Assembly: GCA_013115145.1 (NCBI GenBank)
Contig: JAAPAO010000062.1
Location: 32,577 to 96,576, forward strand
Origin: Perkinsus chesapeaki
Taxonomy: Eukaryota > Perkinsozoa > Perkinsida > Perkinsidae
Reading direction: 5' to 3'
DNA length: 64,000 nt
Of this stretch, positions 33,261 to 44,699 are shown in pieces (position 1 is the stretch's first letter; the number at the start of each line of letters is the position of its first letter). Made by a program: the position numbers and the translations under genes. The notes under the pieces are model-generated. The model saw only the letters and a list, made by a program, of their open reading frames with translations. It made no database searches and was not told the DNA's origin.

Positions 33261-33902
33261 TGCCCAGTGCGCAGCTGGTCAGCTCTTCGTGCTCTACAGC
33301 ATTTCCAGGTCAAATAATTTTTAATAATTTACCCATTTTTTAAAACGTTACCCATATTTTTAACAAATTGCCCAAACGTTAAATTATATACCCAAATTAA
33401 CTGACAATGGTTTACAGTAGTAACACAGATGTTGTTCAATAGCCTACCTCTCCTGAAATCGAAGAGGGTCCTAGGATTGGATCTAAAATGTGAAAGTTTA
33501 ACTTTATAAGTCTAAGGAGGAGGTAGCCAATTGAACACCCCCATAAAATCGCTACACTCCTCCGGGACCCACCTCACTTCCTAGCGGGAACCGATAAGTC
33601 CAAGTACCGAACCGACACCGCGATGATGATGATGATGCCTTTCGTAATGTGCCACGTTGTCGCGATAATGTTATGAACATTTAAAAAACCAGTCTGCTCG
33701 TAAATATGCCGCTCTCTCCTGTAAAAGCTTGAACGAGAAGTCTGCTGCAAGCCCTCAAATGAAACTAACCGTTATACATGATTATGAATCTCCTCTGCAA
33801 CAACCTGGGAGCTACCACTTATGAGGTGTCAGCAGGCTGCCACAGTCAGGCACTGGCCTAAGTCCAACTCCATCTACTTTAGAGCAGCCTATCGGTAGCA
33901 AC

Positions 33903-35920
33903 TCACCACGAAGGCGTATACAGCCCTATTTTCGCTCCGCACACTCCAATGAGCGACGCAAGTGCAATTCCCGAACCGATCCGCGCCGCATCATACCACC
34001 TAAAATATGAAACTTAAAATAACGTAATTGCAAAAAACAACAGGTGGTGGTGGTGATGGCTTGCTTCTGACCTTGGTTTGTATTGTTCTGGCATGTCGCT
34101 CAGCATGTTTGCTGCTAAGAATCCAGCCAAAGCACCACCTGAATCATGAAAGCATGTGACGTTATTATACACTTAACTTCATCCTTAAGCTCTTACTATT
34201 AATCTATTACACTTTATACAGTCCTCCAAATAAACTTAGAATATTCCGAAATATTATCATAACCCTACAACGGAGTCGAGTTTAACGCCCATTTTCCGAT
34301 ATGTTACCCATGTTATTATGCTTGGGACTCATGTCTCAAAAATGTTACGTGTTAAGTGCATTATCAACTATGAATAATTATTATGAGCAGTCAGGATTTT
34401 ATAAATCATTTACAGATACAATTCCGCGACCAAGCTACGACATAAAATGATGGTGAGCTCTTACCACGGAGAATAAATAGATAAGGCAGAAAAGGATTCA
34501 GGTACAGTACGCGCAATCTAAAGACCCAATAATTGGGTCTTGAGAAAAAGTACCAAAAATTCCCAAAAAAACAAAGTCCGTGGAGTATTTTAACGATGTA
34601 TCCATGTTAGGGAAGTTCCCATGCCGAATTTCAGGTTCATATGACTAGCAGTAGTTAAGAAGTTGAGCCCGCCACACGAAATTGGGTCTTTAGATTGCGC
34701 GTACTGTAATATGAAATAGATATCAGTTGGCGAGCAAATAGATATAATAGATCGATAAGGGTTATCCTCCGTGGTAATTAAAAGACTCTTCTCCCCACTT
34801 CTCACCAAAGTGGCCAAACATGTCGATATTCGGCTGCATGGTCGACATAACAATACACCCAACAGTCACGAATGCTACCCACACCATGGTACGGTCTCGA
34901 TGAGGCCCAAGAACATGCCATGACAGAAACTGAGACAAACAACAAGAGAGTCCGAATATCTGAGCAAAGGGGAGGGAGGTGCTCACAATCTCAGCAAGCC
35001 AAACTCCCACTAGACCGAACCCGGCCGTGGACGCGCCGACTGCTAGCTTGAATGGGTCCACTGCCACTGATATCAGGTTGCCAACTAACCTGACAATGAA
35101 ACAGTAGCAGCAGGCACTACCAAATCGGATCGATGACTTCTACCGAGAGCAATCACAAGTGAGCGTGAATTTCGGCATGTCGATCAACAGTTGTCGGAGG
35201 GCAATTGAAAGCTAATCGCTAGGTAAAGAAGAATACATCTTTTTCACTTAGTATTGTCTTATAACCTACAACTCGCTGCAGGTGGATAGATAGCAGTAAT
35301 ACTGAACTGATCTTCATGTAACGTATTTCATTTCATAATAGGGAATGTAAGGAACAGCCTTCCCACCTACCCGCAGAGTAAATAAAGGCTCATAAACTTC
35401 TTGAATCCAAATTGCCTTTCCATTCCAAATCCCATCCGCAGTTGGAAGAATATATTAAACTGAATAACAACAGCTGCTGCAGCAGCAGCTGACCCGCCTA
35501 CAAGCCATATTACAAACAAATGAAGCATGTTGGCATGCAGGCCCATCGGCGCCAGTAACCTCCACAACCCTCCCCTGCAAAGCACATCAAGCCAACACAG
35601 GCCATCATCATCACCGCCCTACTTGGCAATACTAGGGCCCCAACTGGCTCCCATCAAGTACAGCGTACACGTCGCAGGAGCCCCATTTTGCTGCCCGACC
35701 GCCAGAGACGTAATGAACTCCAAAACCTACCACTACATTTATTCGTCCTCGCTCATTTGCAACCTCGACTCACTTGTAGGCACGATATTCGCCAAATGAA
35801 ACTGCGGGAGTCAAATCCAGGGAAGATCAGCTCCGCAAAGGTCTCGTGGTGCATCATCGGTGGTGGTGCTACATATCTCATCGGACCCAGTCCACCAGGA
35901 GCCATCGAAAGGAGCACCAT
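33903..35920 (-). CDS. Rhomboid intramembrane serine protease
   Basis: Seven exons close in phase: 35774-35920, 35623-35717, 35514-35574, 35371-35459, 34806-35089, 34072-34138, 33903-33999; 279 residues. Landmarks: IFPGFDSRSFIWRIS (cytosolic edge and TM1), LMGASWGPSIA, LWRLLAPMGLHANMLHLFFN (L1 loop and TM2), FFQLRMGFGMERQFG, the nucleophile motif GAST (Ser151), and the catalytic His in MFGHFGG (His224), followed by TM7 GALAGFLAAN. This is an active-type rhomboid of the layout seen in apicomplexan ROM proteins. Introns are 56, 48, 54, 281, 667 and 72 nt. The 667-nt intron contains a transposon-like element (34505-34706). Start could also be ATG 35905. Substrate unknown. Confidence 0.9.
34505..34706. 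mobile_element. 202-bp MITE with 26-bp perfect terminal inverted repeats and TA duplication
   Basis: Left end (34505-34530) begins CAGTACGCGCAATCTAAAGA. The right end (34681-34706) is its exact reverse complement over 26 bp. TA flanks both sides (34503-34504 and 34707-34708), the Tc1/mariner-type target-site duplication. The interior is non-coding and AT-rich, with a second small palindrome next to the left end (AAGACCCAATAATTGGGTCTT core). It lies in the largest intron of the rhomboid gene. Confidence 0.85.
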
Positions 35921-36256
35921 CTGATGCACCACAACTACTACCGAGTCAACGCCACCCTTGATTCCTACGATTACACCATGGTTGGAATTAATTCCAACTA
36001 AGCGTGTTGGCCACGTTTGGTAAGTTGCAGAAACCCGGCCAAACAACCGAGGCTGCTGGTCGTGGAAGAGCGTTATACGACTCGATACTTATTTCCGATG
36101 TCTTGCCTCTCCGTACCTCCACGCGTATCATATCCCCCCTAGATAGTGATCACAACACTCCATTTACTTTCAAAGCAATACGACCTCAATAGATTTCCAA
36201 GCATGAAGCATCAGCTGATCATTCATATTACGTATCATTTATTAAAGCGGCCGATA

Positions 36257-37675
36257 TCAGAAGACCCTCCAAAGCCTTACTGCTTTGGGATTCATCGTAA
36301 TTCCTTTAATAAAAAGGCCTTTAACCAGCACACTGGCCGTTGTCGCCATCATTGCCAAACCTGTAGTGTCCTCCACTACACTTTCGAAAATTGATGATGT
36401 TGGCTCCGCCGCCGCCACCGCTGCCGCCGCCAGCCGTGGAGCATCTGCTATCTGAGAGAACAACAGGGAGTAATAATCCTGACACAAATACTTACGAGTT
36501 GTTATGATAACTAATCGTTACTTCATAAAATCGTTGCTAGCGTATCCTCAAAAAATAAAAAATACGAATTATTCTATTTTATTGCGTCGAGCTGTATACT
36601 GTACACACATCCTTCACAGGAGATGATGACGCTCCCATTGAGCAGCAGGTAGCAGCACGTAGCAAATGCAAGTGGAGAGTAAATGAGGAGAAGTGAACAA
36701 ACAATTAGACAGGGTTTGGTAACAAAAGGGTGTGTTGCTGTACTTGGCTCTCTCACAATTTACGATTCTCACAGGGTGCTATTGATAACATACCAATACA
36801 TCGTTTAGAATGATATTGATAAGCGTCCAAGAAGTCAACTGTCACAGTTTCACCGGCATAGCGCCACTCACCTCCTCCGGTTCAGGTTCCGACTCTCCTC
36901 CCTCTCCACCATCCACTTTCAATCCACAATCTGCTCCATCAATATCCATCTCCAACACTCTCTCTCCCACCTAGGAAATCCAGACACGTGCCTCTCCTCG
37001 GCATCTTCATCATCGCTGGGCACCCAACAGACCGGGCGCTGCGGTACAAATTCACCGTCCGTACTGCCAGTTTGGTTTGTTTCTGATCACAAAGCAGGCA
37101 ACCAAGTTCCTTTATCACAGAGACGAAATGAGACAGATGCCCCAGTCGCGGAACCCGCAACGAATCGATTTGCTATAAGGTGCATGAAGGCTATCTCATG
37201 TACTCTCCAAGTCGACATACAAAACATTCGGGGCAGATGGTCATGGTAGATCTTCATGAATACAACCAACTTCTTGGATCGAGCAGCTCTCGGCGATTGC
37301 GGGAAAAACTACCATTGTGGAGTATCAATAGGAAAAGCAATTGCCACCAACTTTGCTTTATTAACCGATCCGCACTACTACATGCCTCCTACTCTACTAC
37401 GATGAGGAACGAGGACAATTGAGACGAGGAGATTTCACCTAATCTGGGAGCAGGTCGAATTCTTGCCAACTTCGCAAGAATCCATCTGCCATGTCTACTT
37501 TCGGAGGGCTGAGGAAAATACTAATACGGCGGCGCCGGCGGCGGCACTGCAAATTAAAATTTCGAAGCAGTCCGGGCAGAACGTATCCGATCATCCTCAC
37601 CTGCTCCTTCTCCTTGCTCCCCATCAACTCTGTCCATCGACTACTGGAGAGGACACTTGACAGCATCATCATCAT
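36257..37675 (-). CDS. Unknown protein with acidic middle and hydrophobic C-terminus
   Basis: Probable exons: about 37601-37675 (ATG run, LSSSRWTELMGSKEKEQ), about 37445-37508 (PSESRHGRWILAKLARIR), about 37090-37275 (SKKLVVFMKIYHDHLPRMF, HEIAFMHLIANRFVAG), about 36868-37060 (DGEFVPQRPVCWVPSDDEDA, RWERVLEMDIDGADCG, GGESEPEPEE), then across a longer intron to 36257-36457 (IADAPRLAAAAVAAAEP...SVLVKGLFIKGITMNPKAV). The last junction is in phase. No family recognised. One inferred intron would be only 27 nt, which I regard with caution. Confidence 0.4.
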
Positions 37676-38318
37676 GCATTCGAAGATGAATTGATGAACA
37701 ATAATACTACAAAGACCATATGGTCAATTATATAAGCAATACCATAAAATTAATTATAAATATATTTATATTGAGGTGTACCGGTGAAGATAATAAGATA
37801 TAATAAATAAGAACCTCCGACGCTTGCCACTAGTCATATGAGCTACCCCTAGTCTATAATCCGGAGTCAGTCAACAACCGAGTGAAGTAGCAGGAAAAAG
37901 CGAAAGCAGGAATTGCACTGCAGTTCCCCTTTTTTCTGTGCAATAGTGCGATTTGCACTAGTATCGGAGGCCATCTCCGCCTATCAGAAATCTTGCAAAA
38001 TGCACAAACTTCCTATGGAAAGTGTTGTATAGAATCCCCGCATATTTTTCCATCTCTCCCTAAAGTAGTCTCGAGAAAGCTCGCCGGCAACTGAATATTG
38101 CAAAGACACTCTTAATGATCCATTATCACCCAAACTGTATTTCCTATAGTTCCCTCCAATTTCTAATTGACCGACTCAACACAAGACCAGTGCCTTGCTC
38201 AGAAACTACCAAAAGGCGAGGCGCACAGTCCTCGCGGAAAATTGCTTAAAATCAAACCTGTCTTATGCCACATGTGGTCTTTATTGGCCGCCATTCATCA
38301 CCTAAACTGCAATGTAAA

Positions 38319-39210
38319 TCACAGTGACCGGAGTAATGGCAATACTACATAGTATGCAACCAGAGCCACACCGGCGATCAAAATAACAGGGAGAACTCCA
38401 ACGCCAATCACACCGCCGCTGGATTCAAGCTCCGAGTTCATCGGGATCCCTTTAGACTAACAGGGAGAACACCATGCTTGTTATGCGAAAGGTCCCCGGT
38501 TCGATTCCCAGTACATCTTCATATCCTTCTAAAACTCCTATCCTGTGAGCCCTGGCCTGCTTCCTAGCTTCATCAGAATGACCGATCTCCTCAAAATCAT
38601 CAGTGACATTACCACCGCTAATTGTAGTAATAACCTGCCAACCTTAAACTGCACAATCAAACACATTGCGGAATAATGGACGTGCCAAACAACTAGCGAG
38701 AGCTGCCCAAGCGATAAAGTATAGTACGTACTCGTTAAACCAATAAGCGACGCTGAGTGCTGGATATTATAAAATTAATTCAATGATAAACTACAGTACA
38801 GATAGCAACTTCTTCGTTTTATGAGTATAGTACTTGGCGCCCCCCATCAAACTTATAACCAATACTCCTACCAATGTATACAACGCGAGTACAATTTGTA
38901 TTTAATTTGTAATCCGATTAGTAACAAACAAAATTCACTGTATATACGGAAGTATATACGTGTATATACGGACAAGTATATCGTACTGTAAAAAACCTCT
39001 AACCACTTCCCCGTTTGTTACCATCCTTATTACCTCAGGTCCACCAGGATGGCTCTCCACGAATTCAGTGACATCATACACAGATCCGTGCACCACAATC
39101 CAACAGTTATCACTTTTATTATGGGCCTCGACCTCAGCCTTGGTGTACACCTTCACGGACTCCTTAGGCGGCGTATCCTTAGGAACACTGTTGGTTGCGG
39201 CGGCGGCCAT
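38319..39210 (-). CDS. Tail-anchored cytochrome b5
   Basis: Electron carrier of the ER membrane. Exons 39034-39210, 38515-38634 and 38319-38456 close in phase (introns 399 and 58 nt); 144 residues. The heme-b5 fold is complete: YTKAEVEAHNKSDNCWIVV, VYDVTEFVESHPGGPE (first heme His in HPGG), then DDFEEIGHSDEARKQA (second heme His in GHS). A C-terminal hydrophobic anchor (GVIGVGVLPVILIAGVALV) is followed by a short luminal tail, as in microsomal b5. The second intron (38457-38514) looks like an antisense tRNA fragment. It is next to two methylsterol monooxygenases, enzymes that take electrons from cytochrome b5. Confidence 0.92.
38457..38514 (+). other. tRNA-like sequence forming an entire cytochrome b5 intron (antisense to the gene)
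   Basis: Read on the + strand, the 58-nt intron contains CCCCGGTTCGATTCCCAG, a T-arm/B-box-like segment ending right at the splice donor. On the gene's strand the donor therefore reads GTACTGGGAATCGAACC. The 5' half of a tRNA is not recognisable. Confidence 0.6.
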
Positions 39211-39393
39211 TACTCGAATAAAAGTCACTGCGCCACAAAAACAATCAACCATCCCCACTCGACGCTATTGTATTGCAGAAAGCTAGCGCACTAGGGAGCG
39301 AAGCACCCAGGTTCGACTCCCGCGCGAGGCATTTAGCGGTGAACAGGACATGGATGCTTTACGCAATAATACTGAGTAGCAATAAAAAGTTCT

Positions 39394-42117
39394 TTAATCG
39401 CAATAACGATGGCCCACTCCTGCCGAGCCTTTTGATTCTCGAATCGCCCGCAGCTCGTCCAGGTGAGCGCGCCACATACCATCGGTGCCTGTTCCGATCA
39501 GCAAACTGGCGCAGGTTCGATTCCCGGTCCTACCATGTATTCGGTCGAGAAATCCAAGATTTCCGTAATTCACATGGAATTTTTCATGGTGAAAGTCATG
39601 GAAATCCGGCTGATGATCAAACCACATCAACCAGGGCCACCTACAAGAACGCCACCCATCCGACAGACTCGGGCAGCATCAGCATCAGCAGCAGCAGCCT
39701 CGTCGCCCCTCTGTGCACCTTATTCCACTGTGATGTCCCTCTGTACCCAATACCGCGTAGACGGACCACAACAAAAAGGTAGCTGAAATGTTACAATAGA
39801 ATAACAGCACTTCTGAATTCATGCATGCTCGAATAGTGTCCAAAGCAACCCTGATCCGAACGCGCGGTTACGATATGCAGTTCGGCCATATCAATTAAGA
39901 TGATGACGTTCAACCCTATTTCCCCGAGACAAAATAGACGACCTTCCCGAATATTATTATTACAGCAATGTGATCCGAGACAGAAGGCACCTGCTCCGAG
40001 AGGGAGAAAGTCAGAGAGCAATAATTCCACTGGATGACAGTACCTGAACGCAGCAAATTACAATGAGCAACGCACCTATAATCGTTCGTCAATTCGTAAT
40101 AATTTACCCATGTTAAAACGCCCGGTATTACAGTGAGGCAAATGCATTTGGGGCTGGATATTCATGGTGCACCTTGTGTATCTTCTTATAAAGATAAGGG
40201 CTTGCATGGAATAACCAATGACCGTAGAAGAATAAGAACTCGTTTACAAGGATAAAGTAGCTAACAATAAGACAACAACCGGCAAGGCATACTTCCAGAT
40301 AGTACAACAACCAAAAAGAGGAGATTCGTAATAATACTATATTTCGACCGATAGTACAGCCCGAATCAGCTACTAGATTCACCATTCTAGATAGATTCTC
40401 GCGCATGTCCTCCACCACAACACACTGGCAGAGACATCTGACTTCTTTTCTAATTTCATACTCGGGCAAATTTCGGCAAGTTCGGTAATTGGGCTCAAAC
40501 TACGAGATGTACTGCCTTAACATCCCCCTCGTCAGCATCTTGACTATTCCCCACCAGCAGCAGATCCTCCTCCTCCTCCTCTTCCCTTTACTACATCATA
40601 TGACATACTATCTCCAATTTCGAAGGTAACCTATAGGGGTCCATGTCCACATAAAGTCCCCATCTGTCTCGGTGCTGTTGTACATAATAACATAGCATAC
40701 CGATTAAGGGTACTAGAAGCCCGGTGTTGAAGGCGCACACTCGTAACAATCTGACAAACCTCCAGATTCAATCTCCACGGTAATATCCTTATACCTATGA
40801 AATCTCGGATCACTTGGCAAAACTCGTCTCTTGGGCTGCAGCTTCCTATCTTTGGCTGGCCAAACGTTAAAGTACTCAATAATGTACATCGCTGATGAGC
40901 TCAGCCAATACGTACAAAAGATAGTGTAGGGCACAACCAACACCTGAGGCACACGGTGACTCAGTCGTCAAGTTGTGCCTCCTACTAAAGTTGTGGTATT
41001 CATAATAGGGGAGGGATTTGTGAGGAAGGAACGATTTAGATGTCTGGTACGGATGATTTTATATCGGATACATAGATAGATCGGATAGAACGGATGATTT
41101 TAGAAATCTCCAGGAGACGGTTTCAACGTAGAAGACATATCTAGCCGAGGGACTAAAAGTTTCCGGGTAAAACTTGTAAAATGTGGGACCCAGAATTCTA
41201 AATTTCACAAATTTTCTTATCAGAATTGTTTCTGTATTCCCGACAGAAACAGTTTTCGAGCCCAATAAAATTCACGGCCATAATAATATACAGTCATATC
41301 AATTGCTCCATGCCGCTGAGAATTGAGAGAACGTTCAATACAATGTTCAGTTTCATAACAAATGAGAAATTAACGATCCCAGCGCCGCCCAATCTGTATC
41401 ACCATGAACGTCCACTCGTCGAAGGTATCCACCAAAGCCTTTACGGCTGAGCTATATACCTGCCAAAAGGGAAAACACTCGTCAAACGAGGCCCAATGGC
41501 CATCACCGCCTTCTCCACGACACGCGGTAGGCTACATATGGGAACATCTATGAAGATTTCGGCAAGTCCTCACACTACAGGTATCGGAGCTCAGCTGAGG
41601 AAGCCAGAAGACTCTCTGGCGCCACTCTAACCAGTTCACGTCATAGAGAGTTCATACCAATCGATATGGCCCCAATAAAGAGACGTAAAAAGCGGCGGAA
41701 CCTCCCTCCTACATGGGTTGGTATCAATGCTAAAATAGCAGCGGCTGCCACTACTAGTGGTCCTGGTAGTGGTGTTTCAGCAAGTAATAGAAATAATAAT
41801 ATACAGCCCAGCACATCTCCCCACATCCTTCCAGTGGTCCTACGCAACACATTACATATCTCCAATGCTCAATAACCTCACCCGCGACCGTTGAAATCAA
41901 GCCCAGCAGTATTAGCCATCCACCGCAGAATTCCCGGGCCCAAATAGAGCAACGATAAGTACGCCACGAAAGGTAATAGCATTCCTGCAGTCCGGCGTAA
42001 GGTATCCTGTTCATCCCTCTTCCCAGCCTGCACCGTGCCGGCACCCTTCAGATCTTTCCCACGTGCCCACAAGACACGATGATGACCCAGTCCGAGGCTT
42101 TTAGAAAAGACATCCAT
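39394..42117 (-). CDS. C4-methylsterol monooxygenase-like, paralogue A
   Basis: ER di-iron oxygenase that removes sterol C4 methyl groups (ERG25/MSMO1/SMO type). Exons: 41882-42117, 41713-41839, 41403-41438, 40795-40943, 40609-40750, one unplaced short exon, 40132-40260, 39964-40043, 39719-39782, 39534-39640, 39394-39488; every placed junction is in phase. All three His boxes are present: HWLFH (HX3H), HKVHH (HX2HH) and FHDFHH (HX2HH), with FNTGLLVPLIG, HPVELLLSDFLPLGAGAF, EGHHSGIRWPW and NYGNLGFLDRIHGTD around them, as in ERG25. An N-terminal extension of about 130 residues adds predicted TM helices. Exon sizes 149, 129, 80, 64 and 107 are identical to paralogue B. Minus-strand neighbour of cytochrome b5. 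Confidence 0.88.
39489..39533 (+). other. tRNA-like sequence forming an MSMO-A intron (antisense to the gene)
   Basis: The 45-nt intron, read on the + strand, ends GCAGGTTCGATTCCCGGTCC followed by TAC. On the gene's strand the donor reads GTAGGACCGGGAATCGAACC. It shares GGGAATCGAACC near the donor with the cytochrome b5 intron 38457-38514. Confidence 0.6.
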
Positions 42118-42327
42118 AACCGCAATCAATCGGACCACACTAAAATCACCGTCGAATTAATAACACTACAGAGTATCAGTTTACCGAGACGAAGGAAAAT
42201 AGCAGATATCACTGAACGGGTTTACACCCAAACTGGCGGAGGCAATTCCTACAGGATTGGTATATGGTATGAGTCCGACAGTATCGGACCTTAGAACAAA
42301 TTAAATGCGATTGCAACTCGGTCTTTT

Positions 42328-44699
42328 TCACTCGATAAATTGGTTTTGCAACTCGGCCGCCTTCTTTCCCTTAAGAGCGCGTACACGATGCAATTCCTTC
42401 TGATGCTCTCTCCATAATTTGTCGGTACCTTGAAAATATCTTCAAAGATACCAATCTGCGCACTGTGAAGATTTTACCATGGATGGTATCGAGAAAACCT
42501 AGATTTCCGTAATTAGTGATGAACTTCTCGTGGTGGAAATCGTGAAAGTTGGGCTGATGGTCAATCGAAATTGTCCACGGCCACCTGAAAACTCATTAGG
42601 GCGTTCATACCACACTTCCCTCAAATATAACCTGTATCCACTGTGATGTGTCATTGTTGCCAGTACGGCGAAGAAACACCAAAGTAACAGGGTGGCTGAG
42701 AAAAGAGAAAATAAAGGCAATTCCTTTAATAATATAACAATAAAGGGAATATAAAGGCAATTCCTTTAATAATATAACAATAAAGGGAATATAAAGGCAA
42801 TTCCTTTAATAATATAACAATAAAGGGAATATAAAGGCAATTCCTNNNNNNNNNNNNNNNNNNNNNNNNNNNNNNNNNNNNNNNNNNNNNNNNNNNNNNN
42901 NNNNNNNNNNNNNNNNNNNNNNNNNNNNNNNNNNNNNNNNNNNAAACAATAAAGGGAATATAAAGGCAATTCCTTTAATAATATAACAATAAAGGGAATA
43001 TAAAGGCAATTCCTTTAGTAATATAACAATAAAGGGAATATAAAGGCAATTCCTTTAATGATATAACAATAGAGGGAATATAAAGGCAATTCTTAGTTTG
43101 CACACAAGAAGTGTCCCAAGCAACTTACAACAAGATGAATTGATGCAAAATGCACCAGCGCCCAGTGGGAGGAAATCGGCAATGTAAAGCTCGGCTGGAT
43201 GACAGTAACTAAATGAGATTTACTCCGAAGAGTTGGCCGCAACCATCTGATCAACTTACAGCGCAGCCAAACCGTTAGGGAAAGGGAACTCGTGATGGAC
43301 TTTATGAATGTGACGATAGCACCACGAACTGGCGTGGAAGAGCCAATGGCCGTAGAAGAATATGAACTCGTTTACTAGGATGTAGTAACTGAAAATGGTG
43401 ACATGTGTTCGGACATCCTTCCCCGAGGGAGACTCGATTGATAGGGTCATTTGCGCAGATATTATGGAGTAGTCGGGAAAATGCCCCTTCCAATGGGAGG
43501 GAAATAATAAGGATTCCACCACACGAGCTGCTGCGGTGTGACCGGAAATATAGAGGGATTTTACATAGTATCGGGATACGCAATTACTATATTAATATTA
43601 CGGGTATAGAACTAACAATCGAAAGCACTTTAGTGTTAAGAATATCTTACACAAAGTGCAGGGCCATTTCAAGCTTAGATACTCTTCGATCGGGGTCCAT
43701 ATCGACATAAATGCCATACTCGGGATGCAGCTGGAATGGATAAGTGCTAAGAGCGATGAATGGCACTAGGATCCAGGTATTAATGAACACTTTCTTCAGC
43801 AATCTGATAAAGATACTAAATAGGTTAACTTGGGTACCCTCTTCTTACTTATGGAACTCTGTAGTGCCCCATTGTATTTGTCTTTTACTTTGTATTTTAT
43901 GTCCTTTGCATGGCCACAAATCGTAATGACTGCAGGTTTCCATAACTAAGCCGTTCAACCAGCATGTGGTGTTAATTATAAGAGGAATCACCACCAACTG
44001 AGAAAGCATCATAGTGGCGAATGAAAATCAACATCATAATCATCAATCCAAATAGAGTAAGCTTTAGTATATAGAACTTACTATCTCTATTTTGGTCAAC
44101 ACGAAGTGACCTCGAACGAATCTTTTCGTTTAAGCAAAGATACCATAGACTAGAACGCTGAAACCAGTTCCCCGTAGAACTTACCAGAGTGAAAAGTTGG
44201 CTGTGCTCGCTGAGATATGTATGGAAATAGTCATAATAGGCCTGACAGAGTAGTACCGACTTTTCCAAAATAATCCTTGAAAAGGAGGGTATACCTCTGC
44301 TGGTATCATAGTGAATAACAGAGCAAAGGCCACTACTGCAGGACTGGCCATTGGTGTCACACAGAGCATTACGAAGAAAAATATGGTACCGAATTTCTCC
44401 AGCCAAGGGTAGTTAATTGTCCTGAGGAAAAGACCATATAAATGGAATCGGAGGCAGCACTTCTACCCGTCGGGAAGGGTCTTGATCCCGGCCCAATTCG
44501 CAAAGGAACGAACCCATTTGGGAGAGTAATAGAGGAACATTAAAAAGGTCATCATTGGCACCACACAGCGTAGAGTCTCAAGCACTTTAGATTGAAAGGT
44601 GCGAGAGCTACGATGGGAAGAAGGAGCTTTCACCGTAGTGGAGCTGCTGCTTTCGACCTCTACGTGTTGGGGAACGGTTGCTGTTAATGGTTTGGCCAT
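42328..44699 (-). CDS. C4-methylsterol monooxygenase-like, paralogue B
   Basis: Second ERG25/MSMO-type gene in tandem with paralogue A. Exons: 44467-44699 (ATG 44699), 44295-44421, 44185-44241, 43849-43997, about 43653-43803, one unplaced short exon, 43260-43388, 43129-43208, 42632-42695, 42478-42584, 42328-42428; placed phases close. His boxes: HWLFH, HKVHH, FHDFHH. Other landmarks: LPLIINTTCW, YGIYVDMDPDR, YCHPAELYIADFLPLGAG, THHSGYRWPW, NYGNLGFLDTIHGTDKLW, and a Lys-rich C-terminus (LKGKKAAELQ) that could serve as an ER-retrieval tail. The 433-nt intron before the last three exons contains the 40-bp tandem repeat and the assembly gap. N-terminal TM extension as in paralogue A. Confidence 0.88.
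42711..43092. repeat. 40-bp minisatellite with a 98-N gap
   Basis: Tandem 40-nt unit (GGCAATTCCTTTAATAATAT, then AACAATAAAGGGAATATAAA), nearly identical copies on both sides of an N run at 42846-42943. It lies wholly within an intron of MSMO paralogue B. True copy number is unknown because of the gap. Confidence 0.95.

Noticed and set aside
37034-37110. 27-28 nt introns in the unknown genes at 36.3-37.7 kb and near 29.99 kb
   Set aside because: They restore frame, but are far shorter than every phase-verified intron here (37 nt or longer), so I do not claim ultra-short introns without transcripts.
39273-39340. tRNA-like stretch with GGTTCGACTCCC between MSMO-A and cytochrome b5
   Set aside because: B-box present but no A-box, anticodon arm or acceptor pairing. 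Possibly another tRNA-derived fragment, but it is not at an intron boundary, so not annotated as a gene or counted with the intron cases.
40986-41003. Short exon MNTTTL as the start of MSMO-A
   Set aside because: In-phase exons further upstream (41403-42117) are homologous to the start of MSMO-B, so the ATG at 41003 is more likely intronic.
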